This document shows, in pieces, positions 17,488-27,387 of a DNA stretch of 64,000 bases. A program made the position numbers and the translations under genes. The notes under the pieces were generated by a model. That model had not been told where the DNA came from. It was given only the letters and a program-made list of their open reading frames with translations, and did no database searches. Position 1 is the first letter of the stretch. Each line of letters begins with the position of its first letter. The DNA comes from Moraxella pluranimalium (GTDB lineage Bacteria > Pseudomonadota > Gammaproteobacteria > Pseudomonadales > Moraxellaceae): NCBI RefSeq assembly GCF_002014825.1, contig NZ_MUYU01000006.1, positions 305,458-369,457 of the forward strand, in the 5' to 3' direction.

Positions 17488-19245
17488 ATGAGCATCATTG
17501 ACAACGCATTATCAAAGCATGCGGTTTTTGATGAACTAAATGCCAAGCATCAAGGTCGGTACACCATCCAAGAAACTGCCGATGGTATCCCGACGATTTG
17601 GGTAAGTACTGAGCATGTGCTTGATGTGCTGATGACCCTGCGCACCTTGCCAAAGCCGTATGTGATGCTGGTGGACTTATCTGCCATTGATGAGCGTCTG
17701 CGTACGCATCGTCATGGTCTGCCGCCAAGTGATTTTACGGTGTTTTATCATCTGATGAGCCTTGAGCGTAACAGCGACATCCGTGTCAAGGTCGCCCTAA
17801 AAGAAGGTCAAAGCACGCCAAGCGCTACCAAGATTTATCCAAATGCCAACTGGTATGAGCGTGAAGCCTATGATATGTTTGGCATCATCTTTGATGGCCA
17901 TCCGCATCTGACTCGTATCCTACTACCAAAATATTGGGAAGGTCATCCACTGCGTAAAGAATACCACGCGCGTGCGACCGAATTTACCCCATATTTCCTA
18001 AACACTGCCAAACAGCAGTTTGAACAAGAAAATCTACGCTTTGTCCCTGAAGAGTGGGGTATGAAGCGCAGTGGCCGTGACGAAGATTTTATGTTCCTAA
18101 ACATCGGCCCAAACCATCCATCAGCGCACGGTGCGTTCCGTCTGGTGCTACAGCTGGATGGTGAAGAGATTGTGGATTGTATCCCTGACATCGGCTATCA
18201 TCATCGTGGTGCAGAGAAGATGGCAGAGCGTCAGACTTGGCATTCGTTTATTCCTTATACCGACCGTATCGACTATCTAGGCGGTGTGATGAATGAGCTA
18301 CCGTACATCATGGCGGTCGAAAAATTGGCAGGCATCACCGTGCCTGAGCGTGCGCAGACCATCCGTGTGATGATGAGCGAATTTTTCCGTATCACCAATA
18401 ACCTACTATATTGGGGTACATTCATCCAAGACGCAGGCGGTATGACACCGGTATTTTATATGTTTGCCGACCGTCAAAAAGCCTATGATGTCATCGAAGC
18501 GGTGACAGGCTACCGTATGCACCCTGCATGGTTCCGTATCGGTGGTACGGCGCACGATTTGCCAAATGGCTGGCAAAAACTGGTGCGAGATTTTCTTGAT
18601 TGGATGCCAAAGCGTATCGATGAATATGTCAAAGCCACCATGACCAACACCGTGCTAAAAGGCCGTACCCAAGCGGTCGCCCAATATGATGCCAAGCAAG
18701 CTTTGGCATGGGGTGTGACCGGTGCCGGTCTGCGTGCGACGGGTATTGATTTTGATTTGCGTAAGGCGCGTCCGTATATGGGCTATGAGAACTTCGACTT
18801 TGAAGTGCCTGTATTCTACAATGGTGATGCCTATGACAGATGCTTGGTAAAAATCGAAGAAATTCGCCAATCGCTACGCATCATTGAGCAATGTCTAAAC
18901 AATATGCCAAGCGGCGCTTATAAAGCTGAGCATCCATTGGCTGTACCACCACCAAAAGACCGCACGCTCCAAGATATCGAAACCTTGATTAACCACTTCG
19001 TCTCTGTGTCATGGGGTCCTGTGATGCCAGCGGGCGAAAGCTGTGCGATGGTCGAAGGTGTCAAGGGTCTAAACAGCTACTATGTGACATCGGATAACTC
19101 AACCATGAGCTATCGTACGCGTATCCGTACACCGACTTTTGCACACTTGCAGCAGATGCCAAGCGTAATTAATGGCTCATTGGTATCAGATGCGATTATT
19201 TATTTGGCAAGTATTGACATCGTCATGGCTGACTGTGATCGCTAA
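17488..19245 (+). CDS. nuoCD: NADH-quinone oxidoreductase fused subunits C and D
   Basis: A single 585-residue polypeptide combining NuoC (about residues 1-175, 30-kDa subunit with [12 protein letters not shown] and GHPLRKEY) and NuoD (about 195-585, 49-kDa subunit with [14 protein letters not shown] and [14 protein letters not shown]). The NuoD part forms the quinone pocket with NuoB. The C-D fusion is usual in gammaproteobacteria including E. coli and the Moraxellaceae. AAGGAAA lies before ATG 17488. A GFA-family gene follows after ten bases rather than nuoE. Confidence 0.97.
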   Translation: MSIIDNALSKHAVFDELNAKHQGRYTIQETADGIPTIWVSTEHVLDVLMTLRTLPKPYVMLVDLSAIDERLRTHRHGLPPSDFTVFYHLMSLERNSDIRVKVALKEGQSTPSATKIYPNANWYEREAYDMFGIIFDGHPHLTRILLPKYWEGHPLRKEYHARATEFTPYFLNTAKQQFEQENLRFVPEEWGMKRSGRDEDFMFLNIGPNHPSAHGAFRLVLQLDGEEIVDCIPDIGYHHRGAEKMAERQTWHSFIPYTDRIDYLGGVMNELPYIMAVEKLAGITVPERAQTIRVMMSEFFRITNNLLYWGTFIQDAGGMTPVFYMFADRQKAYDVIEAVTGYRMHPAWFRIGGTAHDLPNGWQKLVRDFLDWMPKRIDEYVKATMTNTVLKGRTQAVAQYDAKQALAWGVTGAGLRATGIDFDLRKARPYMGYENFDFEVPVFYNGDAYDRCLVKIEEIRQSLRIIEQCLNNMPSGAYKAEHPLAVPPPKDRTLQDIETLINHFVSVSWGPVMPAGESCAMVEGVKGLNSYYVTSDNSTMSYRTRIRTPTFAHLQQMPSVINGSLVSDAIIYLASIDIVMADCDR

Positions 19246-19255
19246 GGAGCTGAGA

Positions 19256-19651
19256 ATGAAAGGTCAATGTTTGTGTCAGGCGGTAGCTATAGAAGTGGCA
19301 AGCAATGATGAACTTCATGCTTGTCATTGCAATCACTGCCGTAAATGGGGCGGTTCGGCAGGATTTACCGTGCAAGCACAAGGTATAACCACCGATAACG
19401 CCCAAGAAATTGGTACTTATCAGTCATCAGATTGGGGTACTCGCAATTTTTGTAAAATCTGTGGTACACATTTGTATTTTCATCAGCTGGGCACGGACAA
19501 TTATTATTTGTCAGCAGGGTTGTTTGATGATGTGAATTTTAAACTGACTTCACAAATTTTTATTGATAAAAAAGCGTGTTATTACGAACTTGCTAATGAC
19601 ACACCCAAATTGACTGAAGCCGAATTCTTGGAGATGGTGGCAAATAGTTAA
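19256..19651 (+). CDS. GFA-family zinc-binding protein inserted in the nuo operon
   Basis: A 131-residue protein of the GFA (glutathione-dependent formaldehyde-activating enzyme-like) family, a Mss4-like zinc fold. Paired cysteines are visible in GQCLCQAV, CHCNHCRKWGG and FCKICGTHLYF. The founding member binds S-hydroxymethylglutathione, but most family members have no known role. A perfect AGGAG ribosome site lies six bases upstream of ATG 19256, directly after the nuoCD stop, so it is co-transcribed with complex I. An apparent longer frame starting at 19172 only overlaps nuoCD. A separate promoter for nuoE follows it, in line with a later insertion. Confidence 0.85.
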   Translation: MKGQCLCQAVAIEVASNDELHACHCNHCRKWGGSAGFTVQAQGITTDNAQEIGTYQSSDWGTRNFCKICGTHLYFHQLGTDNYYLSAGLFDDVNFKLTSQIFIDKKACYYELANDTPKLTEAEFLEMVANS

Positions 19652-19740
19652 TTTGGTAAATTGCCTAACTCTTTAAAAGAATTGGCATGAATGAAGTATC
19701 ATTATTGTTCATAATGTCTAATATCAGTAGTTTCAAGCAA

Positions 19741-19769
19741 TTGACATGAATGACTGTGGACGATAGATT
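19741..19769 (+). promoter_or_regulatory. Internal promoter upstream of nuoE
   Basis: A consensus TTGACA (19741-19746), a 17-base spacer and TAGATT (19764-19769) end 26 bases before the nuoE start, in the 144-base gap after the GFA gene. It could drive nuoE-N independently of the nuoA promoter. Confidence 0.6.
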
Positions 19770-19795
19770 GATTGATAATAACAATAAGGGTTTCT

Positions 19796-20305
19796 ATGAA
19801 AATTGTAACTGATAAAACCCCCAAAGTGGATGTGGCATCCATTTTGACCAGTGAAGAGATTGCAGGCATTGATGAATACATTCATCACTACCCACAAGCT
19901 CGTGCTGCGGTGCTTGATGCCCTAAAATTGGTTCAAAAGCGAAACGGCTGGGTGGATGATGCCCAAGTCGCTGCCATTGCCAATATGCTAGACATTGCCA
20001 CCACGGATGTGGAAGGTGTGGCGACATTTTTTAACCGCATTTATCGCAGTCCTGTGGGTCGCCATGTGATTTTGATTTGTGATTCGATTGCGTGTTATTT
20101 GACAGGTTATGAAGCTTTGGCAGACGCATTCAAGCGTGAGCTTGGCATTGAATTTGGTCAGACGACAGCGGATGGTCGCTTTACACTATTGCCAATTTGC
20201 TGTTTGGGTAACTGTGACAAAGGCCCAAGCGTGCTAATCGATGAAGATACTTATGGTCCTGTGCTGCCAAGTGAAGTATCGATGTTGCTGGAGCAATACG
20301 CATGA
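19796..20305 (+). CDS. nuoE: NADH-quinone oxidoreductase subunit E
   Basis: The 24-kDa subunit of the NADH dehydrogenase module, carrying the binuclear cluster N1a. The 169-residue protein has the thioredoxin-like [2Fe-2S] ligands at Cys95 and Cys100 (ICDSIACYLTG) and Cys136 and Cys140 (CCLGNCDKGP), matching the E. coli spacing. ATG 19796 has AAGGG upstream; the apparent extension upstream lies inside the promoter region. The last codons overlap nuoF by four bases. Confidence 0.95.
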   Translation: MKIVTDKTPKVDVASILTSEEIAGIDEYIHHYPQARAAVLDALKLVQKRNGWVDDAQVAAIANMLDIATTDVEGVATFFNRIYRSPVGRHVILICDSIACYLTGYEALADAFKRELGIEFGQTTADGRFTLLPICCLGNCDKGPSVLIDEDTYGPVLPSEVSMLLEQYA

Positions 20306-21729
20306 AAACCGTAGCAGAACAAATACAAGCTCGCCAAAATGGACTAGCACCAAGCCAGCTCAATAATCAGCGTGTACCGATTTATGGTGTTGGCTTGGCA
20401 GAAGGCGAAGCGCCAACAAGCCTTACCCATCCTTTGACTTGGCGACTGTTTCACCAAGATGCTGTACTAAAGCTTGCTGATTATTTGGCACTCAAAGGCT
20501 TTGAAGGGCTAAAAATCGCTTTATCAAAAACCCCAAAAGAAGTCGGTGAGATGATTAAGACCGCCAATGTGCGTGGTCGTGGGGGTGCAGGCTTTAACGC
20601 AGGTCTAAAATGGACCTTTATGACACCACCGGATGGGGGCGTACGTTACCTAATTTGTAATGCCGATGAGATGGAGCCAGGTACTTTCAAAGACCGCCTA
20701 TTGATGGAGCGTCTGCCATTCCAGTTGATTGAAGGGATGCTGATTACTGCTTATGCCATCGGTGCAAGTGTCGGTTATATCTTTATTCGTGGTGAATACA
20801 TTCTGGCTGCCGAGCGTCTAGAAGCTGCCATCAAAGAGCTGCACGAAGCAGGGCTGATGGGTGATGGCATCTTGGGTACGACGTTCAACTTTGATCTGCA
20901 CGTACATACTGGTGCAGGTCGCTATATCTGCGGTGAAGAGACGGCACTGATTAACTGCCTAGAAGGTCGCCGTGCCAATCCACGCACCAAGCCACCATTC
21001 CCACAAGTCTCAGGCGCATGGGGTCGCCCGACTGTGGTGAACAATGTTGAGACATTGAACAATATGTCAGCCATTATGCTAAATGGCGTTGAGTGGTATC
21101 TAGATTTGCCAAAGAAAAAAGGCAAGTCAGAAACGCCTGGTACCAAAATCATGGGCTGCTCAGGTCGTGTCAAGGATGCAGGTCTGTGGGAAGTGCCATT
21201 TGGCTATACCGCTCGTGAGCTGATTGAGCTGGCTGGTGGTATGCAGGACGGACTTAAACTAAAAGCTTGGCTACCAGGTGGTGCAAGTACCGACTTTTTG
21301 ACCGCAAGCGATGAGCATCTGGATTTGGTGATGGACTTTGATCCGATCATGAAAGCAGGTAGTCGTTTGGGTACTTGCCTAATGATGGTCGTCGATGAAA
21401 CTCAAGATATGGTGAGCCTGTCCAAGAACCTACAGCAATTTTTCCAAAGAGAAAGCTGTGGTTGGTGTACGCCATGCCGTGATGGCCTGCCTTGGGGGGT
21501 CAAGATGCTTGATGCGATTGACAATGGACAAGGTAAGCCTGAAGACATCGAAAAACTGTCTGAATTAACCCGTGATTTATGGATTGGTAAGACATTTTGT
21601 GCACACGCACCTGGGGCGATGGAGCCTTTGATGAGTGCTTTGAAATATTTCCGCCATGAATTTGACAATAAAATCAATTCATCTGCCGACGATACAGCCG
21701 AGCAATCAGCACAACAAGGGGGTGTGTGA
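20302..21729 (+). CDS. nuoF: NADH-quinone oxidoreductase subunit F
   Basis: The 51-kDa subunit that binds NADH, FMN and cluster N3, where electrons enter complex I. The 475-residue protein shows the FMN/NADH glycine-rich RGRGGAGFNAGLKW, the ADEMEPGTFKDR segment and the [4Fe-4S] ligands ESCGWCTPCRDG with a fourth cysteine in GKTFCAHAPGA. It overlaps nuoE by four bases (ATGA) and nuoG by one base, which indicates tight translational coupling. Confidence 0.97.
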   Translation: MKTVAEQIQARQNGLAPSQLNNQRVPIYGVGLAEGEAPTSLTHPLTWRLFHQDAVLKLADYLALKGFEGLKIALSKTPKEVGEMIKTANVRGRGGAGFNAGLKWTFMTPPDGGVRYLICNADEMEPGTFKDRLLMERLPFQLIEGMLITAYAIGASVGYIFIRGEYILAAERLEAAIKELHEAGLMGDGILGTTFNFDLHVHTGAGRYICGEETALINCLEGRRANPRTKPPFPQVSGAWGRPTVVNNVETLNNMSAIMLNGVEWYLDLPKKKGKSETPGTKIMGCSGRVKDAGLWEVPFGYTARELIELAGGMQDGLKLKAWLPGGASTDFLTASDEHLDLVMDFDPIMKAGSRLGTCLMMVVDETQDMVSLSKNLQQFFQRESCGWCTPCRDGLPWGVKMLDAIDNGQGKPEDIEKLSELTRDLWIGKTFCAHAPGAMEPLMSALKYFRHEFDNKINSSADDTAEQSAQQGGV

Positions 21730-24700
21730 TGGCAGTCATTCATATTGATGGTAAAACTGTCGAAGTTGATAGTGCCGATAACTTATTACAAGCCTGTTTG
21801 TCGCTTGGTATCGATATCCCGTATTTTTGTTATCATCCGGCATTGGGTTCGGTGGGTTCATGCCGTCAGTGTGCGGTCAAACAGTACAACAACGCCGAAG
21901 ATTATGAAGCGGGTCGTGGCAGACTTGTGATGAGCTGCATGGTGGCTCCGACCAATGATATGTATATCTCGGTTGATGACGAAGAAGCCAAAGGGTTTCG
22001 TAAGCGTATCGTTGAGTATATCATGACCAACCATCCGCATGATTGCCCGACTTGTGAAGAGGGTGGTCATTGCCATCTACAGGACATGACTTATATGTCA
22101 GGTCATCGCCAAAGACGCTATCGCTTCACCAAGCGTACGCACCACAACCAAGATTTGGGCCCGTTCATCAATCATGAGATGAACCGCTGTATCGCTTGCT
22201 ACCGCTGTGTGCGTTTTTATAAAGACTATGCCGGTGGCGAAGATATGGGCGTTTATGCGTCAAATAACCGTGTGTATTTCGGTCGAGAAGCAGATGGTCA
22301 GTTTGAGAGCGAATTTAGTGGCAACCTAACCGAAGTCTGCCCAACAGGTGTATTCACCGACGCAACCCACTCAGACCGCTACAACCGCAAATGGGATATG
22401 CAATACGCACCGAGCGTCTGTCATGGCTGTTCAAGTGGCTGTAATATCTCAGCAGGCGAGCGTTATGGCGAAATCCGCCGTATCGAAAACCGCTACAATC
22501 ATGATGTCAATGGCTATTTCCTATGCGACCGTGGTCGTTTTGGTTATGGTTATGTCAATCGTGCCGACCGTCCTGTACGCCCATATGCCAATGGCGCATC
22601 AGGTAAACAACTGATGGATGCCAACCAAGCCCTTGATAGTGCCATCGAATTATTAAAAGGCAAAAAAACCATCGGTATCGGCACTGATGCGACTAGCCTA
22701 GAAAATAACTATGCGCTCAAAAAACTGGTCGGTGCGGACAATTACAGTACGGGTCAATCCATGGCAACCAAAGCTTTGGTAGAAAAGTCTGTTGAAATCC
22801 TGCGTAATGACAGCGTGTATAATGTCTCGCTTGCCCAAATCGAACAAGCCGATGCGGTGTTCGTGCTAGGCGAAGACATCACGCAGACCGCTGCTCGTGT
22901 GGCACTGTCAGTCCGCCAAGCCGCCAAAAACGAAGCCAAAAAAATGGCAACCGCACTACGCACCGATCATTGGCTGGCTGAACCTGTCAAGCGTATCGGT
23001 CAGTCGGCTTATAGCCCGATTTATGTGGTGGATGTGGTCGATACCAAGCTTGATGACATTGCCAAAGTGTCAGCAGTGGCAAGTATCGAAGAGATTGCCC
23101 GTCTTGGCTATTTGGTCGGTGAAGTGATTGAAAGCTTTGATACGCACCTTGAGAACCTAAGCAAACCTGCGCTAAATGCCGATGCAGATATGCTGGATTT
23201 GGCATATCAAATCGCTGTCGATTTGGTTACTGCTAACCAACCGCTTGTGGTATCAGGCACATCATTGGCATCAGCCCAAGTCATCGAAGCGGCAGGCTAT
23301 ATCGCTCAAGCGCTTAGCAATAAACGCCGTGCGATTAAGTCTGTCAATGATGCAGAACTTGCTGCTTATCAAGCGCTCGAGGATGCTGCACAAACTGTGC
23401 CTGAACATGATCCACAGCTTGTCGCCAAGCCTGAACATGACGGCACAGGGACGGATAAAGATGTACAAGCTCAGCTTGTGCGTACACCCAAGCCAAAAGC
23501 ACTTGATGCTAAGTTTGTGGCGATGGCAGGTATCTATCTGTGCCTACCATCAGCAAACAGTGCAGGCTTAAGCTTACTTGGTGGTCAGTCGATCGAAGAA
23601 GTCTTGGCAAAAGATTTTGATGCGGTAGTGGTGCTAGAAAATGACCTAAGCCAGCTAAGTAGTATCAATGTGCTGGATAAGATTGATGGCAAAACTGTGA
23701 TTGTCATCGATCATCAGTACTATGCATGGCATGACAAGGCGAATTTGGTGCTATCGGCATCAAGCTTTGCAGAAAGTGATGGTACGCTCGTGTCCGCAGA
23801 AGGTCGTGCACAGCGTTTCTTCCAAGCTTATGACAAAAAATACTACGACCCAACAAGCGACATCAAAGATGCATGGCGTTGGCTCTATGCATTGGCACAT
23901 GATGCAGGACAAGTGGCATCAGCAGCACACCTAGATGAAGTGATTGCAGATATTGCAGCTGATTATCCACAGCTTGCAGGTATCAAAGATGCCGCCCCTG
24001 AAGCGGATTATCGTATCACGGGCCTAAAAATCGCTCGTGAACCACGTCGTTATTCAGGTCGTACTGCGATGCGTGCACCGCTGTCTATCCATGAACCAAT
24101 GCAGCCAAAAGATGTGGATACGGCACTGACTTTCTCAATGGAAGGCTATGTCGGCAACCAAACCAATCCTGCCAGCATTCCATTTGCTTGGGCGGCAGGC
24201 TGGAACTCCCCACAAGCTTGGAACAAATACCAAGACAAAGTCGGTGGCAAGCTCAAAGGTGGTGATGTTGGTGTGCGTCTGTTTGACAGCCTACCACGAT
24301 TGGATGTGGTATATGCGTCAAATCGCAGTATGGTACAAGACCCTGCCAGCACCAGCGTATTCAATGGTGTGGTACGCTTAGTGCCTGTGCATAACTTGTT
24401 TGGCTCAAGCCCAATGGCATCAAGAAGTCCAGTGGTGGCAAGCCAAAACCAAGACATCGGCTGGTACATGACCCAAGAAGATGCCGATCATTGGCAGGTG
24501 CGTGAAGGGGATTTACTATCCATTCAAAGCGTCCAAGGTGAGATTGTCCTACCGGTAAAATTTGCCGAATTTATCCCTGATGGCTGCATCGGCTATGCAG
24601 CAGGTCAAGTACCACTGTCGCCAAAAGTCCCAACCACCATCAAGCGTGCTGATACGGTCGATCCAGTTTATCGTCCTGCGTATGCGGTGAGTTTGGATCA

Positions 24701-24782
24701 TTTGCCAAGCCATCATCGTAATCCGCTGTTTAAGGTGAGTGATACACCAATCAAAGTCGCACCATCTGTGGAGGCTGTGTAA
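21729..24782 (+). CDS. nuoG: NADH-quinone oxidoreductase subunit G
   Basis: The 75-kDa subunit that wires several iron-sulfur clusters through the peripheral arm. N-terminal ferredoxin-like ligands ([20 protein letters not shown]), [25 protein letters not shown] and EVCPTGVF mark N1b, N5 and N4. CHGCSSGCN followed by FLCDRGRFG gives the extra N7 site known in E. coli. A degenerate molybdopterin-oxidoreductase domain follows. At 1017 residues it is about 110 longer than E. coli NuoG; an acidic, repetitive stretch around residues 545-590 (two PEHD repeats) looks like part of the extra length. ATG 21729 overlaps the nuoF stop; a GTG at 21726 is less likely. Confidence 0.96.
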   Translation: MAVIHIDGKTVEVDSADNLLQACLSLGIDIPYFCYHPALGSVGSCRQCAVKQYNNAEDYEAGRGRLVMSCMVAPTNDMYISVDDEEAKGFRKRIVEYIMTNHPHDCPTCEEGGHCHLQDMTYMSGHRQRRYRFTKRTHHNQDLGPFINHEMNRCIACYRCVRFYKDYAGGEDMGVYASNNRVYFGREADGQFESEFSGNLTEVCPTGVFTDATHSDRYNRKWDMQYAPSVCHGCSSGCNISAGERYGEIRRIENRYNHDVNGYFLCDRGRFGYGYVNRADRPVRPYANGASGKQLMDANQALDSAIELLKGKKTIGIGTDATSLENNYALKKLVGADNYSTGQSMATKALVEKSVEILRNDSVYNVSLAQIEQADAVFVLGEDITQTAARVALSVRQAAKNEAKKMATALRTDHWLAEPVKRIGQSAYSPIYVVDVVDTKLDDIAKVSAVASIEEIARLGYLVGEVIESFDTHLENLSKPALNADADMLDLAYQIAVDLVTANQPLVVSGTSLASAQVIEAAGYIAQALSNKRRAIKSVNDAELAAYQALEDAAQTVPEHDPQLVAKPEHDGTGTDKDVQAQLVRTPKPKALDAKFVAMAGIYLCLPSANSAGLSLLGGQSIEEVLAKDFDAVVVLENDLSQLSSINVLDKIDGKTVIVIDHQYYAWHDKANLVLSASSFAESDGTLVSAEGRAQRFFQAYDKKYYDPTSDIKDAWRWLYALAHDAGQVASAAHLDEVIADIAADYPQLAGIKDAAPEADYRITGLKIAREPRRYSGRTAMRAPLSIHEPMQPKDVDTALTFSMEGYVGNQTNPASIPFAWAAGWNSPQAWNKYQDKVGGKLKGGDVGVRLFDSLPRLDVVYASNRSMVQDPASTSVFNGVVRLVPVHNLFGSSPMASRSPVVASQNQDIGWYMTQEDADHWQVREGDLLSIQSVQGEIVLPVKFAEFIPDGCIGYAAGQVPLSPKVPTTIKRADTVDPVYRPAYAVSLDHLPSHHRNPLFKVSDTPIKVAPSVEAV

Positions 24783-25813
24783 TGAGTACGCGTATTATTC
24801 CAGAAATGCCGACATTTTTGGCAAATATGATGAGCTTTGATGCTTGGTCGGTGCTGTTTTTGGTGGCGCAAGCCTTGGTAATTTTCTTGGGGCTTGTGAT
24901 TGTTGCTGCCTTGATGATTGTCTATGAACGCCGTATGCTTGCGCTGTGGCAAGACCGCTATGGCCCAAACCGTGTGGGTTGGCAAGGCTCGCTACAACTT
25001 GTGGCAGATATGCTAAAAATCTTCTTCAAAGAAGACTGGACACCAGAATTTGCCGACAAAAAAATCTTCACACTAGCGCCAGCGATTGCGATGTTCACCG
25101 CTTTGGCAAGCTTTGCTATCATTCCGCTAAGTCCAACTTTAGGTGCAGCTGATTGGAACATCGGTCTGTTGTTCTTCTTTGCGATGGCAGGTCTTGCGGT
25201 GTATGCCGTGATGTTCGGTGGCTGGGCATCAGCGAACAAATTCTCGCTACTAGGCGGTCTGCGTTCATCAGCTCAAACCATCAGCTATGAAGTGTTCTTG
25301 GGTCTATCCCTAATGGGTGTGGTGGCGATGGCAGGCTCGTTCAACCTGCGTGACATCGTCGAAGCTCAAACGACCGTATGGAATGTCGTGCCACAGTTCT
25401 TTGGCTTTTTGACCTTTGTGGTGGCAGGCGTGGCTGTGACGCACCGTCATCCATTTGACCAACCAGAAGCCGAACAAGAGCTTGCCGAAGGTTATCATGT
25501 GGAATATTCGGGCATGAAATTTGGTATGTTCTTTATCGGTGAATATGTCAATGTGGTGCTGATTTCGGCGCTGATGACTTGCTTGTTCTTTGGCGGTTGG
25601 TTGCCACCGTTTGGCATTGATATTCCATTTATCCCACCTGTGGTATGGTTTATGCTAAAGACTTTGTTCTTTATGACCTTGTTTGTCCTAGCTCGTGGCT
25701 CGCTCATGCGTCCCCGCTATGATCAGGTGATGAACTTTGGTTGGAAAGTCTGCCTGCCGGTGACCTTGATTAACTTATTGGTGACTGCCGCAGTCATTCT
25801 ACTGGCACAATAA
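24782..25813 (+). CDS. nuoH: NADH-quinone oxidoreductase subunit H
   Basis: Membrane subunit of complex I that shapes the quinone chamber and starts the proton path. The 343-residue protein has about eight membrane segments and the family motifs [19 protein letters not shown], the acidic loop [20 protein letters not shown] and [11 protein letters not shown]. Its start overlaps the nuoG stop by one base. nuoI follows after 13 bases with AAGGA in the gap. Confidence 0.96.
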   Translation: MSTRIIPEMPTFLANMMSFDAWSVLFLVAQALVIFLGLVIVAALMIVYERRMLALWQDRYGPNRVGWQGSLQLVADMLKIFFKEDWTPEFADKKIFTLAPAIAMFTALASFAIIPLSPTLGAADWNIGLLFFFAMAGLAVYAVMFGGWASANKFSLLGGLRSSAQTISYEVFLGLSLMGVVAMAGSFNLRDIVEAQTTVWNVVPQFFGFLTFVVAGVAVTHRHPFDQPEAEQELAEGYHVEYSGMKFGMFFIGEYVNVVLISALMTCLFFGGWLPPFGIDIPFIPPVVWFMLKTLFFMTLFVLARGSLMRPRYDQVMNFGWKVCLPVTLINLLVTAAVILLAQ

Positions 25814-25826
25814 GGATGATGAAATT

Positions 25827-26375
25827 ATGCTAACAACTCTAAAAAATACAGCAGTTGGTATCGCAAGTATCGTCCGCTCAATGTGGATGGTCAATAGCCA
25901 TGCCTTGCGTCCCCGTGACACCATTTTGTACCCAGAGCAACCTGTGCCAGTGCCGCCACGCTTTCGTGGTCGCATTGTCCTGACCCGTGACCCTGATGGT
26001 GATGAACGCTGTGTGGCGTGTAACCTATGTGCGGTGGCGTGTCCTGTTGGCTGTATCAGCCTACAAAAAGCCGAACGAGAAGATGGCCGTTGGTATCCAG
26101 AATTTTTCCGTATCAACTTCTCTCGCTGTGTGTTCTGTGGGATGTGCGAAGAAGCGTGTCCAACCACCGCCATTCAGCTGACACCAGATTTTGAAATTGG
26201 TGAATACAACCGCCAAAACCTAGTCTATGAAAAAGAGCATCTGCTCATCTCAGGGCCGGGTAAATATCCTGATTATAACTACTATCGTGTGACTGGCATG
26301 GCGACCGAAAATCAACCAAAAGGCTCGCACCAAAACGAAGCTGCACCGATTGATGTGCGGAGTTTATTACCATGA
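25827..26375 (+). CDS. nuoI: NADH-quinone oxidoreductase subunit I
   Basis: Ferredoxin-like subunit holding clusters N6a and N6b, passing electrons toward N2 in NuoB. The 182-residue protein carries two complete [4Fe-4S] motifs, [16 protein letters not shown] and [16 protein letters not shown], in the usual places. Length is typical. It overlaps nuoJ by four bases. Confidence 0.97.
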   Translation: MLTTLKNTAVGIASIVRSMWMVNSHALRPRDTILYPEQPVPVPPRFRGRIVLTRDPDGDERCVACNLCAVACPVGCISLQKAEREDGRWYPEFFRINFSRCVFCGMCEEACPTTAIQLTPDFEIGEYNRQNLVYEKEHLLISGPGKYPDYNYYRVTGMATENQPKGSHQNEAAPIDVRSLLP

Positions 26376-27013
26376 TGACGATTTTATCCGACATTTTAAG
26401 CAATGCCAATTTGGTCGGCTTTTATGCCTTGGCAGCTGTGGCAGTTTTTGCCAGTTTTCGCGTGGTGACGCACGCCAATCCCGTGCACGCCATCTTATCG
26501 ATGATTGTGTCATTATTGGCAGTGGCAGGTATTTTCTTTATTTTGGGTGCGCCATTTGCCGGCGTGCTTGAAGTGATTGTCTATGCTGGTGCGATTTTGG
26601 TGCTGTTTGTCTTTGTGATTATGATGCTAAATCTTGGCACGGATGTCAGCGAAGAAAAATCATGGCTGACATCGAGCGCTTGGGCGACGCCTGTTTGCTT
26701 GATGCTGATTATCGCTACCGTGCTTGTGGGTCTGATTTTATCATCACCAGATTCTCATCAAATGCTAAATGCCCAAACCATCGATGCCAAAGCCGTCGGC
26801 ACAAGCTTATTTACCCAATATGTGCTACTTGTTGAAGTGGCGGCATTTTTGCTATTGGGCGCACTGGTTGCAGCTTATCATCTTGGCAAAAAAGCACTTG
26901 ATGATGAGAACTTTAGTCATTACCAAGATACCGAAGATGGGGCAAATGCACCAAACCATCAGCCTGATGGTCCTGTCTTTACCGATCATAACAAACGCCA
27001 AGGGGGTCTGTGA
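26372..27013 (+). CDS. nuoJ: NADH-quinone oxidoreductase subunit J
   Basis: Membrane subunit near the proton-path start. The 213-residue protein has five predicted helices, the [19 protein letters not shown] segment (helix 3, known for its pi-bulge) and a hydrophilic C-terminal tail of about 35 residues. ATG 26372 overlaps the nuoI stop; ATG 26375 is an equally possible start. It overlaps nuoK by one base. Confidence 0.94.
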   Translation: MMTILSDILSNANLVGFYALAAVAVFASFRVVTHANPVHAILSMIVSLLAVAGIFFILGAPFAGVLEVIVYAGAILVLFVFVIMMLNLGTDVSEEKSWLTSSAWATPVCLMLIIATVLVGLILSSPDSHQMLNAQTIDAKAVGTSLFTQYVLLVEVAAFLLLGALVAAYHLGKKALDDENFSHYQDTEDGANAPNHQPDGPVFTDHNKRQGGL

Positions 27014-27384
27014 TGGCGACAAATTTGCAGACAGCTGTCAGCGATGTGGCAGTACAAGCAGGGCAACAAGTGGCGAATTTGGGTATTCCATCATCGCACG
27101 CACTGATTTTGGCAGCGATTTTATTTGCCATTGGCTTGGTGGGTGTGATGGCACGCCGTAATGTGCTGTTTATGCTGATGAGCCTTGAGATTATGATGAA
27201 CTCGACCGCTTTGGCTTTTGTGGTTGCAGGCAATATGTGGGGCAGCCCAGATGGTCAAATCATGTTTATTTTTGTGCTGACATTGGCAGCAGCAGAAGCG
27301 GCGATTGGTTTGGCGATTTTGCTTCAGTTCTACCATCGATTCCGCAATCTTGATGTGAATCAAGCCAGTCGATTAAAGGGGTAA
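27013..27384 (+). CDS. nuoK: NADH-quinone oxidoreductase subunit K
   Basis: Small three-helix membrane subunit homologous to MrpC of cation antiporters. The 123-residue protein shows [12 protein letters not shown] with the conserved membrane glutamate, and a second one in [13 protein letters not shown]. The N-terminus is about 20 residues longer than in E. coli (about 100 residues). I took ATG 27013 overlapping the nuoJ stop; GTG 27010 is an alternative. Confidence 0.93.
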   Translation: MATNLQTAVSDVAVQAGQQVANLGIPSSHALILAAILFAIGLVGVMARRNVLFMLMSLEIMMNSTALAFVVAGNMWGSPDGQIMFIFVLTLAAAEAAIGLAILLQFYHRFRNLDVNQASRLKG

Positions 27385-27387
27385 GAC

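Noticed and set aside
19172..19255. Longer form of the GFA-family protein overlapping nuoCD
   Set aside because: A perfect AGGAG precedes ATG 19256 and the added residues are an off-frame reading of nuoCD.
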